Shown here: positions 1 through 7,679 of the stretch, piece after piece
Layout of the letters: each line of letters opens with the position of its first letter
Numbering within the stretch: position 1 is the first letter of the stretch
From: Maritimibacter harenae
GTDB taxonomy: Bacteria > Pseudomonadota > Alphaproteobacteria > Rhodobacterales > Rhodobacteraceae
DNA: 64,000 nucleotides
Assembly: GCF_009882975.1 (NCBI RefSeq)
Contig: NZ_WTUX01000012.1
Location: 192,820 to 256,819, forward strand
Direction: 5' to 3'
The notes under the pieces: generated by a model
Databases searched by the model: none
Seen by the model: only the letters and a program-made list of their open reading frames with translations
What the model was told of the DNA's origin: nothing
Translations under genes and position numbers: made by a program

Positions 1-442
1 TCATCAGCGAGTTGAGCGTGTTGAAGTTGCCCTGGAAGCCGCCGTAATCCGTCTCGAACGCCCAGAAGGCGGTCAGGACACCCCGGCTCACACCGTAATT
101 GCGCTCGATCGCATCGAACACCGCGTCATAGCGCTGCAGGTTCGCGATGCCGTTCTGAAGCCGGTTCTGCGAAATGAGCGAGCGGGAGAACTCGATGAAG
201 GGCTTCTGGAAGAATCCTTGCCCCCGGTCCGCGTTCAGCGTCGCGCCGTCCTGGCGCGCCGAGGCGAAGAACTGGTCCACCGTCGAGGGCGCATGTCCCC
301 GGCTGACGGCGAGAGATTTCATTCGGTCGACGAAAGAGGAAAAGGATCCGCCGCATTCGACCAGTGGCGCGGGATAGTCCTGCGAGAAGACGGGAAAAGC
401 GGTGGCGAGGCTCAGGGCCGCGGCGACGAAAATTGACTTCAT
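1..442 (-). CDS. Lytic murein transglycosylase (MltB-type), N-terminal part only
   Basis: The gene runs off the left edge, so only its first 147 or so residues are present. It opens with MKSIFVAAALSLATAFPVFS, a Sec signal peptide, followed by a mature start around QDYPAP. The motif AFWAFETDYGG at the end of the visible part is the segment holding the catalytic glutamate in MltB/SLT_2 family lytic transglycosylases. These enzymes cleave the MurNAc-GlcNAc bond of peptidoglycan in the periplasm with formation of 1,6-anhydroMurNAc. The ATG at 442 is chosen because the signal peptide begins there. The C-terminal part, including any peptidoglycan-binding domain, is not visible. Confidence 0.85.
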   Translation of the reverse strand, partial: MKSIFVAAALSLATAFPVFSQDYPAPLVECGGSFSSFVDRMKSLAVSRGHAPSTVDQFFASARQDGATLNADRGQGFFQKPFIEFSRSLISQNRLQNGIANLQRYDAVFDAIERNYGVSRGVLTAFWAFETDYGGFQGNFNTLNSLM

Positions 443-486
443 CTGGCACTCCGGGTTCGTTTCGACCCGAGCCTATCAGCACCCGC

Positions 487-1398
487 TCACCACACAACCG
501 CGATGATGAACACGATCGCGACAAGCGCCATCCAGACCCGCCAGAGCACCGAAACGGCCCGCTCCACGTCGTCCGCGTCGATGTCGCGCTCTCCTTCCGC
601 GTTCACGAACGGGTAGTCGCGGCGTGCGCCGTGGTAGGCGCGCGGGCCTGACAGCGCGACGTCCAGGCTCACCGCCATCGCCGCCTCCGGCCACCCCGCG
701 TTGGGCGACCGATGGAGCGGCGCGTCCCGGCGGATTGCCGCCCAGCCGCCCGGGCGATGGTGCACGACGAAGATCAGGACCGCCGACAGGCGCGCCGGAA
801 TCCAGTTCAGCACGTCATCCAGCTTCGCGGCGGCCTTGCCGAAGGCTTCGTGCTTCGGGGTGCGGTAGCCGATCATGCTGTCGGCGGTGTTCACCATCTT
901 GTAGATCATCAGCCCCGGAAGGCCGCCCAGCAGGAACCAGAACGCGGGCGCCACGACGCCGTCCGACAGGTTCTCTGCCGCGCTTTCGATGGCCGCGCGC
1001 GCCACGTCCGCGTCGTCCATCTGTTCCGTGTCGCGCCCCACGATCCGCGCCACCGCCGCGCGCCCGTCCTCGAGCGAAACCGAAAGCTTTTCGGCCACCG
1101 CTTCCACGTGTTCCACGAGCGAACGTTGGGCGAGCAGGATCGCGGCCGCCAGCGCCTCCACGATCCACCCGATCTGCGCCAGCGCCCAGCCGACGGTGCC
1201 GGCCAGGGCGGCGAGCGCCGCGATGGTCACCGCGCCGGTCACCACGCGGCCCTTGCCGTGGTTGAGCTTCGCGTCGCACCACCCCACGGCGCGCCCCATG
1301 AGCACGGCCGGGTGCGGCACGCGCGACCAGACCTCTTCCGGCTCGCCCAAAGCGGCGTCGATCAGGAGCGCGATGACGAGGACCACGGAATAACTCAT
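487..1398 (-). CDS. cobD: Adenosylcobinamide-phosphate synthase (CobD/CbiB)
   Basis: A 303-residue polytopic membrane protein of the CobD/CbiB family. It attaches aminopropanol or its phosphate to adenosylcobyric acid in the late steps of cobalamin synthesis. The N-terminus (ALLIDAALGEPEEVWSRVPHPAVLMG) carries the family signature of D-G-P and HP-V-MG. The segments RAAIESAAENLSDGVVAP and YKMVNTADSMIGY are typical conserved blocks. The start codon ATG at 1398 overlaps the stop of cobC by four bases (ATGA), so an upstream extension of the frame is discounted. Last gene of the DUF1636-cobC-cobD operon; translational coupling is likely. Confidence 0.93.
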   Translation of the reverse strand: MSYSVVLVIALLIDAALGEPEEVWSRVPHPAVLMGRAVGWCDAKLNHGKGRVVTGAVTIAALAALAGTVGWALAQIGWIVEALAAAILLAQRSLVEHVEAVAEKLSVSLEDGRAAVARIVGRDTEQMDDADVARAAIESAAENLSDGVVAPAFWFLLGGLPGLMIYKMVNTADSMIGYRTPKHEAFGKAAAKLDDVLNWIPARLSAVLIFVVHHRPGGWAAIRRDAPLHRSPNAGWPEAAMAVSLDVALSGPRAYHGARRDYPFVNAEGERDIDADDVERAVSVLWRVWMALVAIVFIIAVVW

Positions 1399-2339
1399 CG
1401 CAGGGCCGCCTCGAGCTGGTCCCAGCGGTCCGCGGGCGGCAGGCCCAGCCGCAACCATCCGGATGCGTATGGAAAGACCCGCGACCACACCCGGCCTTCG
1501 GCAAGCCGCGCCTGCCACTCGGCCGCGTCCCCCACATCGTAGAGCCTGAACAGCGGCGTACCGCCCAGTACCGCGGCCCCCGCCCCGCTCATCAGCGCGT
1601 CAAGCCGCGCCGCGTCGCCGTCCAGCCGCGCACGTGTCTCGTCGGCCCAGAGGCGGTCCTCCAGCGCGGCGCGCCCGGCCACCAGCGCGGGCCCGGACAC
1701 GGGCCAGGGCCCCAGCATCTCGCGCAGGGGCGCCACCAGCGCGGGATCGCCGATGACGAAGCCAAGCCGCAGCCCCGCCAGCCCCCAGAACTTGCCCAGC
1801 GATTTCAGGATCAGGACACCCGGCGCGCCGGCCCGGTCCTGCACGTGGCTGGTCTCCGGCGCGATGTCGCAGAAGCTTTCGTCGATCACGGTCAACCGCG
1901 CGCCCGCGTCCCCCCAGGTCCAGAAATCCCCCGTCGGGTTGTTGGGATGCACGACCACCCGCGCGTCCGCCGGTCCGTCGCGCTGCACGCGCCACCCGGC
2001 CTGGCCGAAGGCGGCGGCGTGTTCGTTGTAGGTCGCCTGCGCGATGCGGACCGTTCCCGGCGGGGCCAGCGCCGGAATGCGCGCGATCAGGGCCGAAGCG
2101 CCGGGCGCGGCCAGGACCGCCGCGTCCTCCGGCACCGACCAGAAGGCGCGCGCGGCAGCTTCGAGCGCCTTGAACGCGCCGCTGTCGGGCAGCGCGGTCC
2201 AGGCGTCGCGCGGGATATCGGGAAGCGGGAAGGGCTCGGGATTGATGCCGGTGGACAGGTCCACCCAGTCGGCGCGCGTCCCGCCGAAACGGGCGATGGC
2301 GGCATCCAGCCCGCCCCCGTGATCGCGCGGCGCGCTCAT
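1395..2339 (-). CDS. cobC: Threonine-phosphate decarboxylase (CobC), PLP-dependent
   Basis: A 314-residue fold-type I PLP enzyme. In cobalamin synthesis it decarboxylates L-threonine-O-3-phosphate to aminopropanol phosphate, the side-arm donor used by the next gene product. The N-terminus has the family block DLSTGINPEPFPLP. HPNNPTGDFW is the nucleotide-fold PLP motif. The Schiff-base lysine is K183 in KSLGKFWGLAGLRLGF. The ATG at 2339 overlaps the stop codon of the DUF1636 gene, and the gene's own stop overlaps the cobD start. P. denitrificans naming is used; the Salmonella equivalent is called CobD. Confidence 0.92.
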   Translation of the reverse strand: MSAPRDHGGGLDAAIARFGGTRADWVDLSTGINPEPFPLPDIPRDAWTALPDSGAFKALEAAARAFWSVPEDAAVLAAPGASALIARIPALAPPGTVRIAQATYNEHAAAFGQAGWRVQRDGPADARVVVHPNNPTGDFWTWGDAGARLTVIDESFCDIAPETSHVQDRAGAPGVLILKSLGKFWGLAGLRLGFVIGDPALVAPLREMLGPWPVSGPALVAGRAALEDRLWADETRARLDGDAARLDALMSGAGAAVLGGTPLFRLYDVGDAAEWQARLAEGRVWSRVFPYASGWLRLGLPPADRWDQLEAALR

Positions 2340-2710
2340 TCGCCCTCGGGCAGCGGCGGGTGACGGGTCACGAAATGCCCTTTCACCGCGACCGGCCAAC
2401 TGCGGTAGGGCACGCGCCCCGTGTCGCTTTCGCCGTGCATGAGCGCCCAGTCGACGATTCCCTGCGCGGCCTCTTCGCTGGGCTCGAACCGGCCCAACGT
2501 ATAGGCGAGCTTGCCCTGCGCCTGGACGGCGATGTTGCAACTGTGGTCGCAGCCCATCAGGCATGAAGTGCGGCGCACCCTGAGCGGCGTGTCCGCCGCC
2601 AGCCGTTCCACGCGTTCGGCCAGCGCGATGCCGTCCGGCCGCTCCTCGCCCCGGTCGGCCCAGTCGTCGCGTTTGCAGGTGTCACAGATCGTGATCCAGG
2701 TCGTCGTCAT
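2336..2710 (-). CDS. DUF1636 putative metal-binding protein of the cobalamin locus
   Basis: A 124-residue protein with the motif ITICDTCKRDDW near the N-terminus and a second cysteine group, SCLMGCDHSCNIAVQ. Its four or five cysteines in CxxC-like spacing are the hallmark of DUF1636 (COG5469), annotated as predicted metal-binding and often found with cobalamin or cobalt genes. The layout resembles small thioredoxin-like [2Fe-2S] ferredoxins. The ATG at 2710 gives this motif at the usual distance from the N-terminus. First gene of the operon; its stop overlaps the cobC start by four bases. I saw no cobalamin riboswitch in the 178 bases upstream. Biochemical function is not known to me. Confidence 0.85.
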   Translation of the reverse strand: MTTTWITICDTCKRDDWADRGEERPDGIALAERVERLAADTPLRVRRTSCLMGCDHSCNIAVQAQGKLAYTLGRFEPSEEAAQGIVDWALMHGESDTGRVPYRSWPVAVKGHFVTRHPPLPEGE

Positions 2711-2888
2711 CGCATGTCTCCCGGGTCCCGCTTCAATCTCAAAATCGCGCCCCGCGCAACGGCCGCGACGCGATCTCGGCGACTCGTCCACACGTTTTAC
2801 TAAGTTTTGATTTCGTTAATTGCGTGCCCGGCCGTTTGATATAAAGTCCCGTGACGACTGCTGCTTGCGCTGAAATCTCGGTGATTCA

Positions 2889-3260
2889 TTGGATATTCTG
2901 ATCGTCGAACCGAACGTCGATCTCGGCCGCCTTTGGAAACGGCACCTCGATCGGCAGGGATCAAGGGTGACGCTCGTGCACGCCGCAGATGCGGCGCTGG
3001 ACCGGCTGCGCGCGGGCCGGGCCGACATCATCGTCGCCAACCTCGACTTGCCGGGCTCGGGCGCGATGGCGGTCGCCGATTACGCCGCCTACCGCCACCC
3101 GGCGACCAAGGTGGTCTTCGTCACCGGCTCGTCCGTCTTCTCCGACGGCACCGTGTTCGAAATGAGCCCAAACGCCTGCGCCTTCCTGCCCACCAGCACC
3201 GCGCCCGACGACCTTGCGGCCGTCATCGCCCATCACGGCGACCGGGTCGCCAAGCATTGA
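2889..3260 (+). CDS. Stand-alone receiver-like domain lacking the phospho-acceptor Asp
   Basis: A 123-residue single-domain protein folding like a response-regulator receiver (MDILIVEPNVDLGRLW start, KVVFVTGSS beta-4, FLPTSTAPDDL end). In the usual alignment the phospho-Asp lies four residues before the conserved proline. Here that position is N51 in VANLDLPGSG. The conserved lysine after beta-5 is T, and the acidic pair near the N-terminus is reduced to E-P. It is therefore probably a pseudo-receiver used for protein contacts rather than phosphotransfer. The start is a TTG at 2889, the only in-frame initiator that fits beta-1. It is followed by the HAD phosphatase after 13 bases and is probably cotranscribed with it. 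Confidence 0.75.
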   Translation: MDILIVEPNVDLGRLWKRHLDRQGSRVTLVHAADAALDRLRAGRADIIVANLDLPGSGAMAVADYAAYRHPATKVVFVTGSSVFSDGTVFEMSPNACAFLPTSTAPDDLAAVIAHHGDRVAKH

Positions 3261-3273
3261 AGGTGTGCCGACC

Positions 3274-3906
3274 ATGACCGACCTGCCCCGGCCCGAGGCC
3301 GTCCTCTTCGACATCGGAAACGTTCTCATCACCTGGCAGCCGGAGGCGCGCTACGACGAGCTCGTGGGGCGCGACCGGCGCGAGGCGATGTTCGCCGCCG
3401 TCGACCTGCACGGCATGAACGAACGCTTCGACCGTGGCGAGAATTTCCGCGACGTGGTCCACGAGACGGCCGAAGCCTACCCGGAGTTCCGCGACGAGAT
3501 CCTGATGTGGCACGACCGCTGGCTCGACCTCGCCCGCCCGCCGATCGACCGCTCCGTGCGCCTGCTGCGCGCGTTGCGCGCCAAGGGCGTGCCGGTCTTC
3601 GCGCTCTCGAATTTCGGGATCGACAGCTTCGCCCTGTCGGAAAGCCGCGACACGTTCCTCAAGGATTTCGACCGCCGCTACATCTCGGGCCACATGGGCG
3701 TGACCAAGCCCGACCCGCGCATCTACGAGATGGTCGAGGCCGACTGCGGCATTGCGCCGGAATACCTGCTCTTCACTGACGACAAGCCCGACAACATCGC
3801 CACGGCGCAGGCGCGTGGCTGGCAGACGCACCTCTTCACCAGGCCCGAGGGCTGGGCGGAGCGGCTCGTGCAGGCCGGGCTTCTGACCCGGGACGAGGCC
3901 GCCTGA
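3274..3906 (+). CDS. HAD-superfamily phosphatase (YihX-like, subfamily IA)
   Basis: A 210-residue HAD hydrolase. Motif I is LFDIGNVL with the nucleophilic aspartate. Motif II is ALSNFG. The lysine of motif III lies in VTKPDPRIYE, and motif IV is FTDDKPDNI. The helical cap lies between motifs I and II, as in subfamily IA. The DxGNVL form of motif I is typical of the YihX group, which acts on sugar phosphates such as alpha-D-glucose 1-phosphate, but the substrate cannot be read from sequence. ATG at 3274 is used because it directly precedes the compact N-terminus. Confidence 0.85.
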   Translation: MTDLPRPEAVLFDIGNVLITWQPEARYDELVGRDRREAMFAAVDLHGMNERFDRGENFRDVVHETAEAYPEFRDEILMWHDRWLDLARPPIDRSVRLLRALRAKGVPVFALSNFGIDSFALSESRDTFLKDFDRRYISGHMGVTKPDPRIYEMVEADCGIAPEYLLFTDDKPDNIATAQARGWQTHLFTRPEGWAERLVQAGLLTRDEAA

Positions 3907-3922
3907 CCACCGAACGGCGCAC

Positions 3923-3936
3923 GGGGACTATGCCCC
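3923..3936 (+). repeat. Short intergenic hairpin repeat, core GGGGACTNTGCCCC (copy 1)
   Basis: GGGGACTATGCCCC lies between the HAD gene and the alpha/beta hydrolase. The same core occurs at 7539 (GGGGACTCTGCCC) and 42277 (GGGGACTGTGCCCC), always just past the end of a gene. Each forms a four-base stem with a short loop and is preceded by GC-rich sequence containing GCGC. It looks like a small dispersed intergenic repeat. Confidence 0.5.
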
Positions 3937-3988
3937 GGGCGGCCAAGCCGGTATCACGGCAGGACTCACGGGTAACGGACAGTCTCGC

Positions 3989-4912
3989 ATGGCTTGGATC
4001 ATCGTCGGTATCGTCGTTGTGGTGGCGCTGGCCCCGTTCGTGGCCGAACGCCTGCGCCGGCCGGTCGCCCGCGACCGCAAGGCGGCCGAGGCGGGCGACT
4101 TCGCCCGGCTCTCCGGCGGGCTCACCCATTACCGCTGGTATGGCTCCGAAGCGCCGCACGTGATCGTGCTCATCCACGGGCTGACCACACCGCACTGGGT
4201 CTTCGCCGGACTCACCCGTGGGCTCAACATGCTGGGCTACCAGGTGCTGGCCTACGACCTTTACGGCCGCGGCCTGTCCGACCGGCCGTCCGAGCCGCAG
4301 AGTCCGCAATTCTTCCTCCACCAGCTGACCGAGCTCCTGGACGAGCTGGGTCTCGAGGGGCCGGTTTCGCTCATGGGCTACTCGATGGGCGGCGTGATCG
4401 CCTCGCTCTTCGCGGCGACCTACCCGGAACGGGTCGACCGGATGATCCTGCTCGCCACCGCCGGGATCGACTACACCCCCGCCCCGCCGCTCAGCACGGC
4501 CGGACGCATCGGGGCACTCGGGGACTGGCTCTGGCTGACCACCGGGGGCCGCGCCCTGCGGGCCGCGGCCGCGCGCGATGCGGCGGGCCCCACGGTGATT
4601 CCGGACATCGCCGACCGGATGCAGGCCGAGACGACGCGCCGCGGCTACCTTCCCGCCGTCCTGTCGGCCCATCGCCAGACGCTGGCCATCGACCTGGCCG
4701 ACCTGCACCGGGACGTGGGCAAGACCACCATCCCCGTGCTCGCCATCTGGGGCGGTGACGATGCGGTGATTCCCCTCACGGCGATGGGCAAGCTCACCCA
4801 GTGGAACCGCCGCGCACGCCACCACGTGGTCGAGGGCGTGGGCCACAACCTGCCTCACACCGCCCCGAACGAAATCATGACGGCGATCACCACGTTCTTC
4901 AAAGAGGTGTGA
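3989..4912 (+). CDS. Membrane-anchored alpha/beta hydrolase
   Basis: A 307-residue protein beginning with one transmembrane helix (AWIIVGIVVVVALAPFVAE, residues 2-20) and continuing as an alpha/beta hydrolase. IVLIHGLTT forms the oxyanion-hole HG motif. The nucleophile elbow is GYSMGG with S132. The acid is in WGGDDAVIP and the histidine in GVGHNLPHT near the C-terminus, so the triad is complete. Substrate unknown; esterase or lipase activity is possible. Its 3' end overlaps the convergent SRPBCC gene by 14 bases. Confidence 0.85.
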   Translation: MAWIIVGIVVVVALAPFVAERLRRPVARDRKAAEAGDFARLSGGLTHYRWYGSEAPHVIVLIHGLTTPHWVFAGLTRGLNMLGYQVLAYDLYGRGLSDRPSEPQSPQFFLHQLTELLDELGLEGPVSLMGYSMGGVIASLFAATYPERVDRMILLATAGIDYTPAPPLSTAGRIGALGDWLWLTTGGRALRAAAARDAAGPTVIPDIADRMQAETTRRGYLPAVLSAHRQTLAIDLADLHRDVGKTTIPVLAIWGGDDAVIPLTAMGKLTQWNRRARHHVVEGVGHNLPHTAPNEIMTAITTFFKEV

Positions 4913-5351
4913 CGCGCGTCTCGATGGCAGCGGCGCCCCGGTGCCGGTGCCGGCGGGTATAGACGAAGGCGGCGAATCGCGCGGTGAACCCCTCCATCCG
5001 GTCCGCCGCGATGACCACGGTGTCCGTCCAGACGCAGCCCTCGCCGTCCGGCTGGATCGACAGCGTGTGATCCCAGCGATTGACGCTCCGGTTGCGCTCC
5101 CGGCTCTGGATCACCCGCGCGGCGGGGTCGAGCCGTTCCACGTGCATGCTGTGGCCAGGGTTCTTAATGAGGCCGAACAGGGTGATGTCGACCACGTAGG
5201 TCCGCCCTTCCTCGACATCGCCGTCGGGCAGCCCCTCGTAGCGCGCGATGCCCTTCATCGCTTCGACAAGTTCGCCGAAATGGATCGCCTCGTCGAAGAC
5301 CGTGTCGGCGTCGCGGGGATATCTTGCGGTGACGGTAATCTGGCGGGTCAT
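4899..5351 (-). CDS. SRPBCC-family protein (polyketide cyclase/START-like fold)
   Basis: A 150-residue protein starting MTRQITVTARYPRDADTVF, the usual opening of SRPBCC (Bet v1-like) domains. The fold continues through ITLFGLIKNPGHSMHVERLD and TDTVVIAADRMEGFTARFAAFVY, the last a typical C-terminal helix. Such domains bind hydrophobic ligands; no catalytic residues can be assigned. ATG at 5351 is chosen over longer frames because the domain starts at once. Its end is convergent with the alpha/beta hydrolase. Confidence 0.75.
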   Translation of the reverse strand: MTRQITVTARYPRDADTVFDEAIHFGELVEAMKGIARYEGLPDGDVEEGRTYVVDITLFGLIKNPGHSMHVERLDPAARVIQSRERNRSVNRWDHTLSIQPDGEGCVWTDTVVIAADRMEGFTARFAAFVYTRRHRHRGAAAIETRVTPL

Positions 5352-5428
5352 GAAAACAGGCTCCGGCGGCGAAAATGCAGCCGCAGAAGACGCCGCCGCC
5401 CCGAAACCCGCAACCCCGAAAACGACAA

Positions 5429-5453
5429 ACCCCCGGGCGCGAGCCACGGGGGT
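5429..5453 (-). terminator. Likely intrinsic terminator downstream of rpsU
   Basis: On the minus strand ACCCCC and GGGGGT pair around a GC-rich loop, followed by TTGTCGTTTT. It lies 39 bases after the rpsU stop codon. Confidence 0.55.
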
Positions 5454-5491
5454 CGTCTGGTCAGCAAGCCGACCTGTGTCGCGTCAGATCC

Positions 5492-5698
5492 TCAGAGAAG
5501 ACCTTCGCGCTGCGCTTTTTTCCGAGCGAGCTTACGCTGACGGCGAATGGCTTCCGCCTTCTCGCGCGCCTTCTTCTCGGAGGGCTTCTCGAAATGCTGC
5601 CGGAGCTTCATTTCACGAAACACACCCTCACGCTGAAGCTTCTTCTTCAGAGCCCGAAGCGCCTGGTCGACGTTGTTATCGCGAACCGATACCTGCAT
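5492..5698 (-). CDS. rpsU: 30S ribosomal protein S21
   Basis: A 68-residue, strongly basic protein with the S21 signature: [20 protein letters not shown] at the N-terminus, then [22 protein letters not shown] and a lysine/arginine-rich tail. S21 joins the small subunit late and helps mRNA base-pairing near the anti-Shine-Dalgarno region. The length equals that of other alphaproteobacterial S21 proteins. It is monocistronic, with its own promoter upstream and a probable terminator downstream. AAGGTGG lies upstream of the ATG as ribosome binding site. Confidence 0.96.
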   Translation of the reverse strand: MQVSVRDNNVDQALRALKKKLQREGVFREMKLRQHFEKPSEKKAREKAEAIRRQRKLARKKAQREGLL

Positions 5699-5753
5699 GT
5701 GGTTGTCACCACCTTTCTAGGTTTGAGTTGCAAGAGAAGTTGCAGGAAGGCGC

Positions 5754-5782
5754 CTTATAACGGCCATCCGGGCCTTTGTCCA
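5754..5782 (-). promoter_or_regulatory. Housekeeping-type promoter of rpsU
   Basis: On the minus strand TGGACA (5782-5777) is separated by exactly 17 bases from TATAAG (5759-5754). Each box matches five of six consensus positions. The transcript would start near 5747 and carry a leader of about 50 bases before rpsU. Confidence 0.7.
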
Positions 5783-5841
5783 GTTTCGCTTTGCGCCAGC
5801 TTCCCTTGAACCGCCCGCGGGGCCGTGCCACCTATTTCCCC

Positions 5842-6519
5842 ATGACACATGCTGATCAACTCCTGGATGCGGTGCAGATGCACGTGCCCTTCGACGGCTG
5901 GAGCGACGAGGCGCTCAAGGCCGCCTGCGAGGACACCGGCATCCCGCTCGACGAGGCCCGCGCGCTGTTTCCGCGCGGCGGCGTCGACCTGGCCTTCGCC
6001 TACCACCAGCGCGGCGACGCGCAGATGGTCGAGAAACTGCGCGACGCGGACCTCTCGCACATGCGGTTCCGCGACCGGATCGCCTATGCCGTGCGCACCC
6101 GGCTCGAGGTGTCGGACCGCGAACTCGTCCGGCGCGGCATGTCGCTCTTCGCCCTGCCGCAATACGCGGCCCAGGGATCGCGCGCGCTGTGGAACACGGT
6201 GAGCCTGATCTGGGAAACGCTGGGCGACACCTCGGACGACATCAACTGGTACACCAAGCGCGCCACGCTTTCCGGCGTCTACTCGTCCACCGTGCTCTAC
6301 TGGCTCGGCGACGAAAGCGAGGGGCGCGAGGCGACCTGGGCATTCCTCGACCGCCGCATCGATGACGTGATGCAGTTCGAGAAAGTGAAGGGCCGCGTGA
6401 CCGGCTCCCGGCTTTTCGAAGGCTTCATGAACGGCCCCGGCCGCGTCTTCGAACACATCCGCGCGCCCGGCGCGCCACGCCCGGGCTACCCGGGCCATTG
6501 GGGAGGCACCCGCAGATGA
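5842..6519 (+). CDS. COQ9 family ubiquinone biosynthesis protein
   Basis: A 225-residue COQ9-family protein. In eukaryotes COQ9 is a lipid-binding partner of COQ7, the demethoxyubiquinone hydroxylase; bacterial members are assumed to act similarly. The N-terminal half is TetR-like helical (LLDAVQMHVPFDGWSDEALKAA). The family core is visible as SLIWETLGDTSDDINWYTKR followed by YSSTVLYWLGD, which lines the lipid pocket. The ATG at 5842 is chosen over the longer frame because upstream residues do not fit the family. The stop overlaps the next start by four bases (ATGA), so the two are coupled. Confidence 0.88.
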   Translation: MTHADQLLDAVQMHVPFDGWSDEALKAACEDTGIPLDEARALFPRGGVDLAFAYHQRGDAQMVEKLRDADLSHMRFRDRIAYAVRTRLEVSDRELVRRGMSLFALPQYAAQGSRALWNTVSLIWETLGDTSDDINWYTKRATLSGVYSSTVLYWLGDESEGREATWAFLDRRIDDVMQFEKVKGRVTGSRLFEGFMNGPGRVFEHIRAPGAPRPGYPGHWGGTRR

Positions 6520-7502
6520 CACTGCCCGACACGATGCGCGCCGTCGAGATTTCCAAGCCCGGCGCGCCCGACGTGCTGACCCTGACCGAACGCCCGGTGC
6601 CCGAACCCGGCCACGGCGACATCCTGATCAAGCTGGCCTACGCCGGCGTGAACCGCCCCGACGCGCTCCAGCGCGCGGGCGCCTACGCGCCGCCGCCCAC
6701 GGCCAGCGACCTGCCCGGCCTCGAAGGCGCGGGCGAGGTGGTCGCGGTCGGCCCCGGCGTCACCGGGGTGGCGGTCGGCGACCAGGTCTGCGCGCTCCTG
6801 CCCGGCGGCGGCTACGCGGAATACGTGACCACGCCCGCGGCCCACGCGCTCCCGGTGCCCGAGGGGCTGACGCTCAAGGAAGCCGCCTGCCTGCCCGAAA
6901 CATACTACACCGTATGGTCCAACGTCTTCATGCGCGGCGGCCTCAAGGCCGGCGAGCGGTTCCTGGTCCACGGCGGGTCCTCCGGCATCGGCACCACCGC
7001 CATCCAGCTCGCCCATGTCTTCGGCGCGCGCGTCTTCACCACCGCCGGCAACGACGAGAAATGCGCGGTCTGCACCGAGCTGGGCGCCGACGTGGCGATC
7101 AACTACCGCGAGCGGGACTTCGTCGAGGTCCTGCGCGAGGAAGGCGGCGCCGACCTGATCCTCGACATGGTCGGCGGCGACTACATCCCGCGCAACATCA
7201 AGGCGCTCGCCAACGACGGGCGCATGGTCCACATCGCGTTTCTCTCCGGCCCCAAGGCCGAGGTGAACTTCGCCGAGATCATGGCCCGGCGCCTGACCGT
7301 CACCGGCTCCACCCTGCGGCCGCAGTCGGATACCGCCAAGGCCAACATCGCCGCCGAGCTGCGCGAGCATGTCTGGCCGCTGCTGGACGCGGGCCGCGTG
7401 AAGCCGATCATGGATTCCACCTTCCCCCTCGCCGAGGCCGCGAAGGCGCACGAGCGGATGGAAGGCTCGACGCACATCGGGAAGATCGTGCTGGAGATCT
7501 GA
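6516..7502 (+). CDS. NAD(P)H:quinone oxidoreductase (zinc-independent MDR, PIG3/QOR type)
   Basis: A 328-residue medium-chain reductase. An N-terminal GroES-like domain (MRAVEISKPGAPDVL, then AGVNRPDALQRAGAY) precedes a Rossmann domain with FLVHGGSSGIGTTAIQLA as the NADP-binding loop. The cysteine and histidine ligands of zinc alcohol dehydrogenases are absent, which places it with quinone reductases such as QOR and PIG3. GGGGAGG sits nine bases before ATG 6516. The gene overlaps coq9 by four bases, so a link to quinone chemistry is plausible but is an inference from context. Confidence 0.85.
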   Translation: MTLPDTMRAVEISKPGAPDVLTLTERPVPEPGHGDILIKLAYAGVNRPDALQRAGAYAPPPTASDLPGLEGAGEVVAVGPGVTGVAVGDQVCALLPGGGYAEYVTTPAAHALPVPEGLTLKEAACLPETYYTVWSNVFMRGGLKAGERFLVHGGSSGIGTTAIQLAHVFGARVFTTAGNDEKCAVCTELGADVAINYRERDFVEVLREEGGADLILDMVGGDYIPRNIKALANDGRMVHIAFLSGPKAEVNFAEIMARRLTVTGSTLRPQSDTAKANIAAELREHVWPLLDAGRVKPIMDSTFPLAEAAKAHERMEGSTHIGKIVLEI

Positions 7503-7538
7503 GAGGGCTCGGATCGCGCGTTGCGCGTTCCCGCCAAG

Positions 7539-7551
7539 GGGGACTCTGCCC
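7539..7551 (+). repeat. Short intergenic hairpin repeat, core GGGGACTNTGCCC (copy 2)
   Basis: GGGGACTCTGCCC lies 37 bases after the quinone reductase stop and shares its core with 3923 and 42277. The following bases (CCCTCGAGGTTTTTCCGAAA) look like a further part of the same kind of intergenic element. Confidence 0.45.
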
Positions 7552-7633
7552 ACGTCGCACCAAAGGCGCGACACCCCTCGAGGTTTTTCCGAAACTGGAA
7601 AGAGGGACCCGTCGATGGGTCTTTCGCATGAAA

Positions 7634-7657
7634 AAGGGCGGGCCGGGGCCCGCCCTT
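7634..7657. terminator. Bidirectional intrinsic terminator
   Basis: AAGGGCGGGCC and GGCCCGCCCTT pair perfectly over 11 bases around a two-base centre. T-rich sequence follows on the plus strand and AAAA precedes it, serving as a U-run for the minus strand. It lies between the convergent quinone reductase and icd genes and can serve both. Confidence 0.85.
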
Positions 7658-7679
7658 CTTTTCGGTTCGTGGCGCCCGG

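Noticed and set aside
2711-2888. Cobalamin riboswitch upstream of the DUF1636-cobC-cobD operon
   Set aside because: No recognisable B12 box or the long conserved leader fits in this short gap.
5248-5809. Plus-strand ORFs crossing rpsU and its promoter
   Set aside because: Antisense to rpsU; translation has no recognisable pattern and would interrupt a good promoter.
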